16,216 nucleotides of DNA from Candidatus Sodaliphilus limicaballi (GCA_018065815.1 JAGHSP010000234.1:1-16216); one strand, 5' to 3'. Counted from the first letter of the stretch, positions 1-7,010 are shown. Numbers and translations: made by a program. The notes: generated by a model from the sequence alone, not told the origin.

Positions 1-261
1 GAATTAGTAAACGCAATTGCTGCTGAGGCAAAGTTGACAAAGGTTCAGGCAAAGGACGCTCTTGAGGCTGCTCTCAAGGCTGTTGAAGAGGCTCTCGTAA
101 AGGGTGACAAGGTTGCTCTCATCGGTTTCGGTACATTCGCAGTTAACGAAAAACCCGCTCGCACTGGTCTTAACCCCGCTACAAAGGAGAAGATCGAGAT
201 CCCCGCTAAGAAGGTTGTTAAATTCAAAGCTGGTAAGGAACTCGCTGAGAAGGTAAAATAA
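1..261 (+). CDS. HU-family DNA-binding protein, 5' end missing
   Basis: Histone-like nucleoid protein that binds and bends DNA as a dimer. Frame 1 is open from the first base; 86 residues are visible, beginning ELVNAIAAEA. Family members are about 90 residues and start with a few residues before this point (MNKT-like), so only about four codons lie outside the window. The HU signature is seen around residues 38-65: GFGTF, then an Arg-x-Gly-x-Asn-Pro motif (RTGLNP) in the DNA-binding arm and the IPA motif after it, followed by the C-terminal helix ending in AEKVK. The TTG at position 34 is an internal Leu codon and not a start. Codon use is biased to GCT, AAG and GTT, as in pnp, which fits high expression. 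A strong terminator follows within 30 bases. Confidence 0.95.
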   Translation, partial: ELVNAIAAEAKLTKVQAKDALEAALKAVEEALVKGDKVALIGFGTFAVNEKPARTGLNPATKEKIEIPAKKVVKFKAGKELAEKVK

Positions 262-286
262 GTGGTAAAACACCTATAACTCACAA

Positions 287-328
287 CAAGCCTTGACTCA
301 CACACCCGTGAGCAAGGCTTGCTTTTTT
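287..328 (+). terminator. Rho-independent terminator of the HU gene
   Basis: Left arm 287-301 pairs with right arm 308-321 (14 base pairs with one bulged A at 296, loop 302-307), followed by six T at 323-328. It lies 25 bases after the HU stop codon and ends only 11 bases before the ATG of the next gene. Confidence 0.9.
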
Positions 329-339
329 CATCAAGCAAT

Positions 340-1215
340 ATGAATCTCAAGCATACTCTGATACTCATTTTAGCGGCTATCGCCTGCTCCACCGGTTACG
401 CCGGCACCATCGACGAAGTTTTTCGTCACGACGAAATCACCATTGACCTGTGGCCCGACGGTTTCCCCAACTCTAACGGCATCGACTACAACGACCCCGG
501 CATTGACCGCAGCCGTCACCTTAACCCCCAGATGCACGTGTACACAGTGAAAGACGAGCGTCCCACCAAGGCAGTGATACTATGCCCTGGCGGAGCCTAC
601 GGAGGACTCGCGATAACACATGAGGGATACATGTGGAGGCCGTTCTTTGAACGCGAGAAGGTTGCCACAATCGTTCTTGCCTACCGCCTGCCGTGCGACC
701 ATCATGACGTCCCTGCAAGCGACGTGTATCAAGCAATGCGACTTGTCAAGAAGCATGCTGCCGAGTGGAACATCGACCCTGACCAGATAGGCATCATGGG
801 ATTCAGCGCAGGCGGACACCTCGCATCGACAGTAGCGACACACGCTCCGGCCGACGTGAGGCCTGCTTTCCAAATCCTTTTTTATCCGGTAATATCAATG
901 AAAGACGGCTTAACCCACTGGTGGTCAAGACGCAACTTGCTGGGCGAGAAACAACCGCAAGAACTGCTCACACTCTACAGCAACGAGCTGCAAGTAACCA
1001 AGGACACTCCCCGCGCCTATATCATCCACGCCGACGACGATGGCGACGTTCCTGTGCTCAACTCGGTGCTCTACTATGAAGCCCTGCAACGCAACCGCGT
1101 CCCCTCGGTGCTCTACGTCGTACCCTCTGGCGGACACGGATTCGGCATCAAAGGCTCATTCAAGTACCACGAGCTCATGCTCAACACCCTCAGCGACTGG
1201 CTCCACACCTTCTGA
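340..1215 (+). CDS. Exported alpha/beta-hydrolase, acyl-esterase type
   Basis: Predicted exported serine hydrolase of the alpha/beta-hydrolase fold (Aes / acetyl-xylan-esterase-like group), 291 residues from ATG 340. That start is chosen because it gives a clean signal peptide (MNLKHTLILI... ending near YAG at 19-22); an upstream TTG at 319 lies inside the HU terminator and is rejected. Visible catalytic parts: oxyanion-hole strand LCPGGAYGGL (81-90), nucleophile elbow GFSAGG with Ser156, acid residue in HADDDGDVPV (Asp 232-236 region), and the His in SGGHGFG (His266). Related proteins remove acetyl or other acyl groups from sugars or plant polysaccharides; the substrate here is unknown. No promoter is visible between the HU terminator and the start. 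No glycoside hydrolase or SusC/SusD gene is beside it, so it is not part of a visible polysaccharide-use locus. Confidence 0.85.
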   Translation: MNLKHTLILILAAIACSTGYAGTIDEVFRHDEITIDLWPDGFPNSNGIDYNDPGIDRSRHLNPQMHVYTVKDERPTKAVILCPGGAYGGLAITHEGYMWRPFFEREKVATIVLAYRLPCDHHDVPASDVYQAMRLVKKHAAEWNIDPDQIGIMGFSAGGHLASTVATHAPADVRPAFQILFYPVISMKDGLTHWWSRRNLLGEKQPQELLTLYSNELQVTKDTPRAYIIHADDDGDVPVLNSVLYYEALQRNRVPSVLYVVPSGGHGFGIKGSFKYHELMLNTLSDWLHTF

Positions 1216-1361
1216 AATAGAGATAAAATCGAGAATTTAGATGCGGTTGCCCTGTAATAACGATTCTTTTATTTGCTAATTTTGCTTACTTTTACTATTT
1301 CTGCAAATGATTTCAATACCCAACGGCATATTATAGCAACTTGGGAGAAAATCACGACATA
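1216..1361. other. AT-rich intergenic stretch with one possible -7 box
   Basis: No open frame with protein character. TAATTTTG at 1277-1284 on the plus strand fits the Bacteroidota -7 pattern TAnnTTTG, but no TTG is found at the usual 19-21 base distance upstream, so it is only a weak promoter candidate for the broken gene that follows. No terminator hairpin is seen after the esterase stop. Confidence 0.4.
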
Positions 1362-1586
1362 ATGGAAAGGCGTTCATACGGCGCTTTGTTCTGACTAGGC
1401 AAAAGCACCGATGCCGAAGAAATTGTTGGCGATGTTGCCGAGAGCGTACGCCGTTTATGCAATATAATGGCATGGATTTCGTTGATTCTTTCCCCTCTTT
1501 ACGGCATTGCAGTCGCCATTAACATGGATGAAGTCGCTGGATGGATATTTATATTACTTTCTATTCTATCTAGTATTTGGGCGTGA
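1362..1586 (+). pseudogene. Probable decayed small membrane-protein gene
   Basis: From ATG 1362 the frame reads MERRSYGALF, then an in-frame TGA (1392-1394), then 63 more codons to a TGA at 1584-1586. The second part has protein character: an acidic and polar stretch (STDAEEIVGDVAESVRR), then two hydrophobic segments (about MAWISLILSPLYGIAVAI and GWIFILLSILSSIWA) split by a short polar turn with NMDEVA. This looks like a small two-helix membrane protein of the kind common in Bacteroidales, with a stop near the N-terminus and probably a lost C-terminus. A shorter intact reading from ATG 1467 would give a 39-residue two-helix peptide. I do not recognise a named family with certainty. It could also be chance, since the stretch is short. 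Confidence 0.35.
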
Positions 1587-1622
1587 ACTGCATAAGAGAA
1601 TGTAAGAACAAAAACAATACAA

Positions 1623-1679
1623 AAACCGCTGAACAGTGACAGAAATAATGCCACACAGTTCAGCGGTTTATGTTTTTTT
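1623..1679. terminator. Two-way terminator between the small ORF and higA
   Basis: Arms 1623-1634 and 1658-1669 are perfectly complementary (12 base pairs, AAACCGCTGAAC), with a 23-base loop that may itself pair (GTG 1636-1638 with CAC 1652-1654). Seven T at 1673-1679 follow on the plus strand. Read on the minus strand the stem is followed by a run of T (AAAAA at 1621-1625 and a further A-rich tract upstream), so it can end the higBA transcript, whose last stop codon is at 1695. Confidence 0.8.
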
Positions 1680-1694
1680 CAGACAAGCTCAATG

Positions 1695-2057
1695 CTATAA
1701 CATCAGCATTGCTGCTGGTTTTATATTCAACAATTTACAAATGCGCCCTGCGATTTTAAGGTTCGGTTCGGATTTCCCCGACACAAAATCGTTGACGCGC
1801 GTTGTGCTCACGCCCAGTTCAGTCGCAAGCTGTTTTTGCGTGAGGTGCATTTCCTTCAATCCGTCGGCAATGAGTTCGGCCACTGTGGGTTTCTCAATGG
1901 GATAATGTTCTTTTTCATATTCTATGACAATGTCAGACATCATCATGAGTTCCACTGTCTTGGGATCGTCCAGCGGAGTGGTATCGTCAACTAACGGAAG
2001 CAGTCCCTCAATCCTTGATTGTGCAAGTTTGTATTGACTTTCAGTAATTTTTATCAT
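1695..2057 (-). CDS. higA: HigA-type antitoxin, XRE helix-turn-helix
   Basis: Antitoxin and likely autorepressor of the HigB toxin. 120 residues. The N-terminal half (about 1-55) is the acidic HigA-type region; a helix-turn-helix of the XRE/Cro type covers about 58-112, with the recognition part around LTQKQLATELGVSTTRVNDFVSG. It follows the toxin gene after an 11-base gap in the same operon, the toxin-first order typical of hig loci. The stop codon is TAG (1695-1697), the only amber terminator among the intact genes of this window; one His codon later an in-frame TGA follows, so amber read-through would add only two residues. The two-way terminator at 1623-1679 lies just beyond. Confidence 0.88.
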   Translation of the reverse strand: MIKITESQYKLAQSRIEGLLPLVDDTTPLDDPKTVELMMMSDIVIEYEKEHYPIEKPTVAELIADGLKEMHLTQKQLATELGVSTTRVNDFVSGKSEPNLKIAGRICKLLNIKPAAMLML

Positions 2058-2068
2058 ATTGCCTAATT

Positions 2069-2368
2069 TTAAATCGATTTTGCATCTATTTTGTCATATT
2101 CTTGGTGGGTGCCCACGAATCTGATGAAAATATATCCCATCACAAATTTCACCACGACAACCATCCTGTACTTATTCCCGCCTATGTTAAACACATAATG
2201 CTGATTTCCCACCGAGTCCACCGAACCGAAGTCCTGCTTCATTTCGGCAAAATTATGCCAATCAGCTTCTTCTGCGGCATGATACCATCGTTCCAAAGCG
2301 ACCTTGGAATCTTCATGCCCAGGTCTCTCGTAAAATTCTTTTAGTTTTCTATGCGAAACGATTCTCAT
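2069..2368 (-). CDS. higB: HigB-family toxin, probable ribosome-dependent mRNA interferase
   Basis: Toxin of a type II toxin-antitoxin pair; proteins of this family (RelE-like fold) cut mRNA, usually on the ribosome. 99 residues, normal for the family. Visible family features: N-terminal MRIVSHRKLKEFYER, central W-Y-x-x-A (RWYHAAEEADW, about 28-38), the VFNIGGNKYRMVV strand pair (about 59-71), and the C-terminal FIRFVGTHQEYDKID (about 81-95) that carries the conserved His and Tyr near the end. The ATG at 2366-2368 sits 18 bases after a good Bacteroidota -7 box on the minus strand. The gene looks intact. Confidence 0.88.
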   Translation of the reverse strand: MRIVSHRKLKEFYERPGHEDSKVALERWYHAAEEADWHNFAEMKQDFGSVDSVGNQHYVFNIGGNKYRMVVVVKFVMGYIFIRFVGTHQEYDKIDAKSI

Positions 2369-2386
2369 ATTATATTATTTACGAAG

Positions 2387-2417
2387 CAAAGGTATAACAA
2401 TAATTCCTTTTTACAAA
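2387..2417 (-). promoter_or_regulatory. higBA promoter, Bacteroidota type
   Basis: On the minus strand, TTTG (plus-strand CAAA 2414-2417), a 19-base spacer and TACCTTTG (plus-strand 2387-2394) match the consensus TTTG-N19-21-TAnnTTTG. The toxin start follows 18 bases downstream. Confidence 0.75.
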
Positions 2418-2425
2418 ATATTTTG
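2414..2425. promoter_or_regulatory. Perfect 12-bp palindrome over the higBA -33 box, possible operator
   Basis: CAAAATATTTTG is a perfect palindrome covering the -33 element of the higBA promoter. A second, looser inverted repeat AAAGG (2388-2392) / CCTTT (2406-2410) overlaps the -7 box. HigA proteins bind palindromes in their own promoter, so either could be the operator; AT-rich palindromes can also arise by chance. Confidence 0.4.
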
Positions 2426-2491
2426 CAACAAAATTTCCATATTAAGGATTTTTCAATTCAACTTTCGCATGTTATAAAATCAAGTTACATG

Positions 2492-2509
2492 TTGTCCCGC
2501 CAGGGACAA
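2492..2509. repeat. Short GC-rich inverted repeat TTGTCCC / GGGACAA
   Basis: Seven perfect base pairs around a GCCA loop stand out from AT-rich surroundings in the higB-pnp gap. No T run follows on the plus strand. It lies inside a motif that recurs at 16127-16154 without the hairpin. Confidence 0.5.
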
Positions 2510-2596
2510 AGAATTAGCAACAATCACTTTAATTTAGGAAACTTATGTTTTCAATATTGCGGAAAAACGACAAAAGTGTGAATTTCACGAAAATAA

Positions 2597-2627
2597 TTGG
2601 TAAAGTGGCAAAAAATTACTACCTTTG
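2597..2627 (+). promoter_or_regulatory. pnp promoter, Bacteroidota type
   Basis: TTG (2597-2599), a 20-base spacer and TACCTTTG (2620-2627) fit the consensus. The pnp ATG is at 2660, giving an A/T-rich leader of roughly 25 bases. A small palindrome GTGAATTTCAC (2578-2588) lies just upstream. Confidence 0.75.
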
Positions 2628-2659
2628 TCCGATTTTTACACAATGTATTAAAATAAATT

Positions 2660-4930
2660 ATGTTTACACCTACTAAAAAAACCATCGTACTGGGTGACGG
2701 ACGTGAGATCACCCTCGAAACTGGAAAGCTTGCAAAGCAAGCCGATGGAGCTGTTGAACTGCGCTTTGGCAACACTATGATGCTGGCGACAGTTGTTTCG
2801 GCCAAAGAGGCCGAGGAAGGTGCTGATTTCATGCCCCTTCAAGTTGAATACAAAGAGAAATTCTCTGCTTTTGGCCGTTTCCCCGGCGGTTTCACCAAGC
2901 GTGAAGGTCGTGCGAGCGACTACGAGATCTTGACCGCTCGCCTCGTGGACCGCGTTTTGCGTCCCCTCTTCCCCTCTAACTATCACGCTAACACTATCGT
3001 TCAGATCATCATGTTCTCGAGCGACGGTGTTGACTGCCCCGATGCTCTGGCTGGTCTGGCTGCTTCGGCTGCTATCGCTGTTTCTGACATCCCCTTCGAG
3101 GAGCCCATCGCCGAAGTGCGCGTGGCTCGCATCGACGGACAATTCGTTATCGACCCCACTTTCGAGCAACTCGAAAAAGCTGACATGGAATTGATGGTAG
3201 GTGCAACTTACGATAATATTATGATGGTCGAGGGCGAAATGGACGAAGTGAGCGAGGACGACCTCATTGCTGCTCTCAAGGCTGCTCACGATGCTATCAA
3301 GCCCATGTGCGTTGCACAGAAGGAGCTTGCTGCCGAGCTTGGCGTCGTTAAGCGTGAATACTGCCACGAGATGGACGACGAGGAAATCAAGGAGCGCGTT
3401 CGCACCGAGTGCTATCCCAAGTGCTACGCTGTGGCTCAAGCCGGCAGCGCCGACAAGCACTGGCGCAACGAGACCTTCGACAAGGCTCTCGAGGAGTTCA
3501 TGGAAACTATCCCCGAGGAGGAGCGCGAAGAGAAGTCTCCCATGATTCACCGTTACTTCCACGACGTGCAGCGCGATGCAGTGCGCCGTTGCATCCTCGA
3601 CGAGCAGGTGCGCCTCGACGGACGTAAGACCAACGAGATACGCCCCATCACTTGCGAGCCCGACTACCTGCCTTACCCCCACGGTTCAGCAGTGTTCACT
3701 CGCGGTGAGACACAAGCTCTCGCTACTGTTACCCTTGGTACAAAACTCGACGAGAAACTCATCGACGACGTGCTCAAGCACGAGAACGAGCGTTTCTTGC
3801 TCCACTATAACTTCCCCAGCTTCTCTACTGGCGAGGCACGTGCTCCCCGTGGCGTGAGCCGCCGCGAGATAGGTCACGGCAACCTGGCACACCGCGCCCT
3901 CAAGCGCATGCTGCCCGACAACTTCCCCTACACCGTGCGTGTCGTGAGCGACATCCTCGAGTCTAACGGTTCGTCTTCGATGGCTACCGTTTGCTCTGGT
4001 TGCATGGCTCTGCTCGATGCAGGCGTTAAGCTCAAGAAACCCGTTGCAGGTATCGCTATGGGTCTCATCACCGACGAGGGCAACGTGAAGCACGCTGTGC
4101 TCAGCGACATCCTGGGCGATGAGGACCACTTGGGCGACATGGACTTCAAGGTAACTGGTACCGTTGACGGTATCACCGCTACACAGATGGACATCAAGTG
4201 CGACGGTCTCCCCTACGAAATCCTTGAGCAGGCACTCCAGCAGGCAAAGGAAGGACGCCTCCACATCCTCAAACTCATCAACGAGGCTATTCCCGAGGCT
4301 CGCGAGGACTACAAGCCTCACGTTCCCCGCATCGTTCACATGACAGTGGACAAGGAGTTCATCGGTGCTATCATCGGCAAGGGTGGCGAGGTTATCCAGG
4401 GCATCCAGGAAGAGACTGGCGCTACTGTTACCATCGACGAAATCGACGGCAAGGGCGAGATCGATATCTCTGCTGCTAACGTTGAGAACATCAACGCAGC
4501 CGTTGAGCGCATCAAGGCTATCATCGCTGTTCCCGAGGAAGGAACCGTATACACCGGTAAGGTGCGCAGCATCCTTGAGTTTGGCGCATTCGTAGAGTTC
4601 ATGCCTGGCAAGGACGGCCTGCTCCACATCAGCGAGATCAGCTGGGACCGCCTTGAGAGCATGGAAGCTAGCGGCATCAAGGAAGGTGACGAGCTCACTG
4701 TCAAGCTCATCGAGATCGACAAGAAGACCGGCAAGTTCCGCCTGTCACTCCGCGCACTCCAAGAGAAGCCCGAGGGCTACGAGGAGCGTCGTCAGGAGCG
4801 TCGCGGTCCTCGTCGCGAGGGCGGCAACGGCGGTGGCAACCGCGGTCCTCGTCGCGAAGGCGGCAACGGCGGTGGCAACCGTGGTCCCCGTGGCAACGGC
4901 GGTAACAACCGTGGTCCCCGTCACGAGTAA
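2660..4930 (+). CDS. pnp: Polynucleotide phosphorylase (PNPase)
   Basis: 3'-to-5' exoribonuclease that degrades RNA by phosphorolysis, releasing nucleoside diphosphates; acts as a trimer in the cytoplasm. 756 residues. Domain order is complete: first RNase PH domain (about 8-145, with GRFPGGFTKREGR and the RLVDRVLRPLF helix), helical linker (about 240-310), second RNase PH domain (about 315-545, with RLDGRKTNEIRP, FTRGETQAL and the active-site Asp residues in GDEDHLGDMDF near 486-495), KH domain with IIGKGG (near 570-575), and S1 domain (about 628-697, VYTGKVRSILEFGAFVEF). After the S1 domain comes a tail of about 55 residues made of near-identical RGPRREGGNGGGN units. Codon use is like that of HU, fitting strong expression. 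It has its own promoter and a terminator at 4984-5012, so it is probably a single-gene unit. Confidence 0.98.
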   Translation: MFTPTKKTIVLGDGREITLETGKLAKQADGAVELRFGNTMMLATVVSAKEAEEGADFMPLQVEYKEKFSAFGRFPGGFTKREGRASDYEILTARLVDRVLRPLFPSNYHANTIVQIIMFSSDGVDCPDALAGLAASAAIAVSDIPFEEPIAEVRVARIDGQFVIDPTFEQLEKADMELMVGATYDNIMMVEGEMDEVSEDDLIAALKAAHDAIKPMCVAQKELAAELGVVKREYCHEMDDEEIKERVRTECYPKCYAVAQAGSADKHWRNETFDKALEEFMETIPEEEREEKSPMIHRYFHDVQRDAVRRCILDEQVRLDGRKTNEIRPITCEPDYLPYPHGSAVFTRGETQALATVTLGTKLDEKLIDDVLKHENERFLLHYNFPSFSTGEARAPRGVSRREIGHGNLAHRALKRMLPDNFPYTVRVVSDILESNGSSSMATVCSGCMALLDAGVKLKKPVAGIAMGLITDEGNVKHAVLSDILGDEDHLGDMDFKVTGTVDGITATQMDIKCDGLPYEILEQALQQAKEGRLHILKLINEAIPEAREDYKPHVPRIVHMTVDKEFIGAIIGKGGEVIQGIQEETGATVTIDEIDGKGEIDISAANVENINAAVERIKAIIAVPEEGTVYTGKVRSILEFGAFVEFMPGKDGLLHISEISWDRLESMEASGIKEGDELTVKLIEIDKKTGKFRLSLRALQEKPEGYEERRQERRGPRREGGNGGGNRGPRREGGNGGGNRGPRGNGGNNRGPRHE
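4802..4927 (+). repeat. Tandem repeats coding the Arg/Gly/Asn-rich PNPase tail
   Basis: Two 39-base units (4802-4840 and 4841-4879) differ at very few bases, followed by a shortened 30-base unit (4880-4909) and an 18-base end (4910-4927). Translated, they give RGPRREGGNGGGN twice, then RGPRGNGGNN, then RGPRHE. The high identity at DNA level suggests recent unit duplication. Confidence 0.9.
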
Positions 4931-4983
4931 TCAAGACGGCAAATAAAACTGGTTCCATTGTCAACAATGAAACCTACCACCAT

Positions 4984-5012
4984 AAGCCCCGGGCGCACCG
5001 CTCGGGGTTTTT
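4984..5012 (+). terminator. Rho-independent terminator of pnp
   Basis: GCCCCGGGC (4986-4994) pairs with GCTCGGGGT (5000-5008, two G-U pairs), flanked by A residues on the left and TTTTT at 5008-5012 on the right. It lies 53 bases after the pnp stop. Confidence 0.85.
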
Positions 5013-5046
5013 ACCTATAAAATTCACTAATCTACCCTGCAAAATC

Positions 5047-6831
5047 ATGAACAATAAAAGCAAGCAGCCATCCAAGTTTTTCGCCACGCTGATTCATTCA
5101 GTGGGTAGCCCCGTGGTTAACGAGCTACCGTTTTTTCTTGTCACCGCTTGCTACTTCTGCCTTAAATCCACTCTCCACAGCCTGCCCGCAGTATTCGGCA
5201 ACCCACATCTTGACTACTCATTGCTCGTTGCACAGCGTTGTTTTGTGGGGTTGTTCTTCAGTTACGCCTTTGCAGCGGTGGCCCACGTGGTGAGCAACCG
5301 CATCGCCAAGAACATGGTTTACGCATCCATGTTCATCATCATGCTCATTGACTTTTTCTTGCAAGCCAACACTCACACAGGCATCGGGGCCGAGACGTTG
5401 AGACTTGTAGCCGAAACCTATACCAGCGAGGCAACCGAGTTCCTGCAAGACTACTTGCTATCATCGGCAAGCATGAAGGCTTATGCCAAAGTGGCCATCT
5501 ACCTTGCCGCATTCATCTCTCTCACAGTGATAAAAAACAAGTGGGGACATAACATGTTGCAACGTGTCGCCGCCCCCGTTAACTGGCTGACGTTAGCGAC
5601 ATTGCTCACGAGCGTCGGCTTCGGCGAGTGTTTCGTTGTGCTCGCCCAACTTTCCACGACAGAACAGATGATGAGTTATTGCGAGTATTACAATTTCCCC
5701 GACCCAGTGAGCAGGATAATCGCAGCCACCAAGACGCTGTATGTGTCAGGCAAAGAAACGCAACAAGCCATCAATGCCAACATTGCAATCAAGCCATCCA
5801 CGCCGCGTCAAAGCAACGATTCCATCAACATCGTTGTCGTCATAGGGGAATCTTTCATCAAATGGCACTCTCCTCTCTACGGCTATCCGCTTAACACGAC
5901 TCCCCACATGGCTAGCGAGGCGGCATGCAACGACCTCATCACATTCAACAATGCCTATTCTCCTGCAAGCCAGACCAGTCTCGCTATCAAGAACATACTC
6001 AGCTGCAACTCGGTGAGCAATGACGAAAAATGGTTTGACCACCCCATTTTCCCCACCCTGTTCAAGCAAAGCAACTGGAACGTCTATCTGTGGGACAACC
6101 AGAGAGGTTACGGACAAGGGTCAATGTGGACCTTCGCACTCAACTCTTTCTTATACGATAAAGAACTCAATCCCATAGCATTTACCGAGAATAACCCCGA
6201 CTGCTATGCACACGACGGAGAACTCATCGACTCTTTCAACTTTGATGTCTCATCAGGGGGCAACCTGGTCATCTTTCACCTCAACGGCCAGCATCACAAC
6301 GCTAGCGAACGCTTTCCGCACGAAAAGCGGTTTATGCGATTCACTTGCGACAGCATCAACCGAAACGAGCAATGGCTTGACCGCAGCAAGAAAACCGCTA
6401 TTGCCCAGTATGACAACGCCACACTCTACAACGACTACATCCTGTCACAGATCTACAACAAGTTCAAAGACTCTAACAGCATTGTCATCTACTTCTCCGA
6501 CCATGGCGAAGAAATCTATGACTACCGGGACAACCGTGGTCGCAAACTCGATGGCGACATCACGCCCACGCTGTGCCGATACATATTTGAAGTGCCTTTC
6601 TTCGTGTGGTATTCTCATGGCTACAAAACCAAGTATCCCCACAAAGTCCAGGCCCTGCTGAATGCACAAGACAAGACATTCTCGACCGACGACCTCTGTC
6701 ACATCTTGTTCAACCTCGCCAATCTCCCGTCCGAGCACTACAAGCCCGAGAGAGACATCATGCACAACGATTACAGAGAACGCATTCCCGTTGCCTACTT
6801 CGGTGAAAAGAAACACAAAATCGTGAAATAA
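5047..6831 (+). CDS. Membrane phosphoethanolamine-transferase-like protein (EptA/sulfatase superfamily)
   Basis: Likely moves a phosphoethanolamine group from phosphatidylethanolamine to an envelope glycolipid or glycan at the periplasmic face of the inner membrane. 594 residues. The N-terminal part has five probable membrane helices (about 28-50, 57-82, 89-106, 147-162, 180-200) and the loop ETYTSEATEFL typical of EptA proteins. The periplasmic catalytic domain has VVVIGESFIKWHSPLYGY (Glu268 as metal ligand), the nucleophile region SPASQTSLAIKNILSC (Thr310), and SDHGEEI (Asp485, His486 as metal ligands). These match EptA-family zinc sites, so the enzyme should be active. The acceptor (lipid A, core sugar or another glycan) cannot be read from sequence. 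No promoter is clear in the short gap after the pnp terminator. Sulfatase or LTA-synthase-type activity is less likely given the membrane topology and motif spacing. Confidence 0.85.
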   Translation: MNNKSKQPSKFFATLIHSVGSPVVNELPFFLVTACYFCLKSTLHSLPAVFGNPHLDYSLLVAQRCFVGLFFSYAFAAVAHVVSNRIAKNMVYASMFIIMLIDFFLQANTHTGIGAETLRLVAETYTSEATEFLQDYLLSSASMKAYAKVAIYLAAFISLTVIKNKWGHNMLQRVAAPVNWLTLATLLTSVGFGECFVVLAQLSTTEQMMSYCEYYNFPDPVSRIIAATKTLYVSGKETQQAINANIAIKPSTPRQSNDSINIVVVIGESFIKWHSPLYGYPLNTTPHMASEAACNDLITFNNAYSPASQTSLAIKNILSCNSVSNDEKWFDHPIFPTLFKQSNWNVYLWDNQRGYGQGSMWTFALNSFLYDKELNPIAFTENNPDCYAHDGELIDSFNFDVSSGGNLVIFHLNGQHHNASERFPHEKRFMRFTCDSINRNEQWLDRSKKTAIAQYDNATLYNDYILSQIYNKFKDSNSIVIYFSDHGEEIYDYRDNRGRKLDGDITPTLCRYIFEVPFFVWYSHGYKTKYPHKVQALLNAQDKTFSTDDLCHILFNLANLPSEHYKPERDIMHNDYRERIPVAYFGEKKHKIVK

Positions 6832-6860
6832 CAGAAACCACTGAAACAGATTGCTTTTGT

Positions 6861-6868
6861 TACTTTTG
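6861..6868 (+). promoter_or_regulatory. Weak -7 box candidate upstream of dut
   Basis: TACTTTTG fits TAnnTTTG, but no TTG is present at the right distance upstream. The better placed box is at 6984-6991. Confidence 0.3.
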
Positions 6869-6872
6869 TGTA

Positions 6873-6900
6873 CATTGGCATTTATTGCTGTCCGGTTAAA
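6873..6900 (+). repeat. Dispersed 28-base motif, copy 1
   Basis: CATTG-N4-TTATTGCTGTCCGGTTAAA. It matches 15952-15979 at 23 of 28 positions with no gap, including the full TGTCCGGT core. Both copies lie in intergenic DNA. Origin unknown; possibly the remnant of a mobile-element end. Confidence 0.6.
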
Positions 6901-6912
6901 GTTGCGAGAATT

Positions 6913-6942
6913 GTCATCGTTATCGTTATCGTCATCGTCATC
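6913..6942 (+). repeat. Hexanucleotide tandem repeat (GTYATC) x5
   Basis: Five copies of GTCATC or GTTATC in a row, followed directly by six T and then by a looser CGTTTTT-type repeat up to about 6972. It lies 41-70 bases upstream of the dut -7 box. Confidence 0.85.
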
Positions 6943-6983
6943 GTTTTTTCGTCCTTCGTTTTTCGTTTTTCGTCAAATTGTTG

Positions 6984-6991
6984 TATCTTTG
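6984..6991 (+). promoter_or_regulatory. Probable -7 box of the dut-TPR-DUF4292 operon
   Basis: TATCTTTG fits TAnnTTTG and lies 20-28 bases before the candidate starts of dut. The -33 position holds only a T-rich tract (TTTTTCG, 6959-6965), not a clear TTG, so the match is partial. Confidence 0.55.
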
Positions 6992-7010
6992 TAGTTTGAA
7001 CTGAAACACA

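Noticed and set aside
34..36. TTG as the start of the HU gene
   Set aside because: The frame is open upstream to base 1 and the residues before it (ELVNAIAAEAK) are normal HU sequence.
1392..1394. TGA as a selenocysteine codon
   Set aside because: No recognisable selenoprotein context and no SECIS-like hairpin directly after the codon; decay is simpler.
2648..4627. Two long open frames on the minus strand opposite pnp (344 and 313 codons)
   Set aside because: They mirror the codon pattern of pnp, have no family motifs and no promoter, and pnp is unmistakable on the plus strand.
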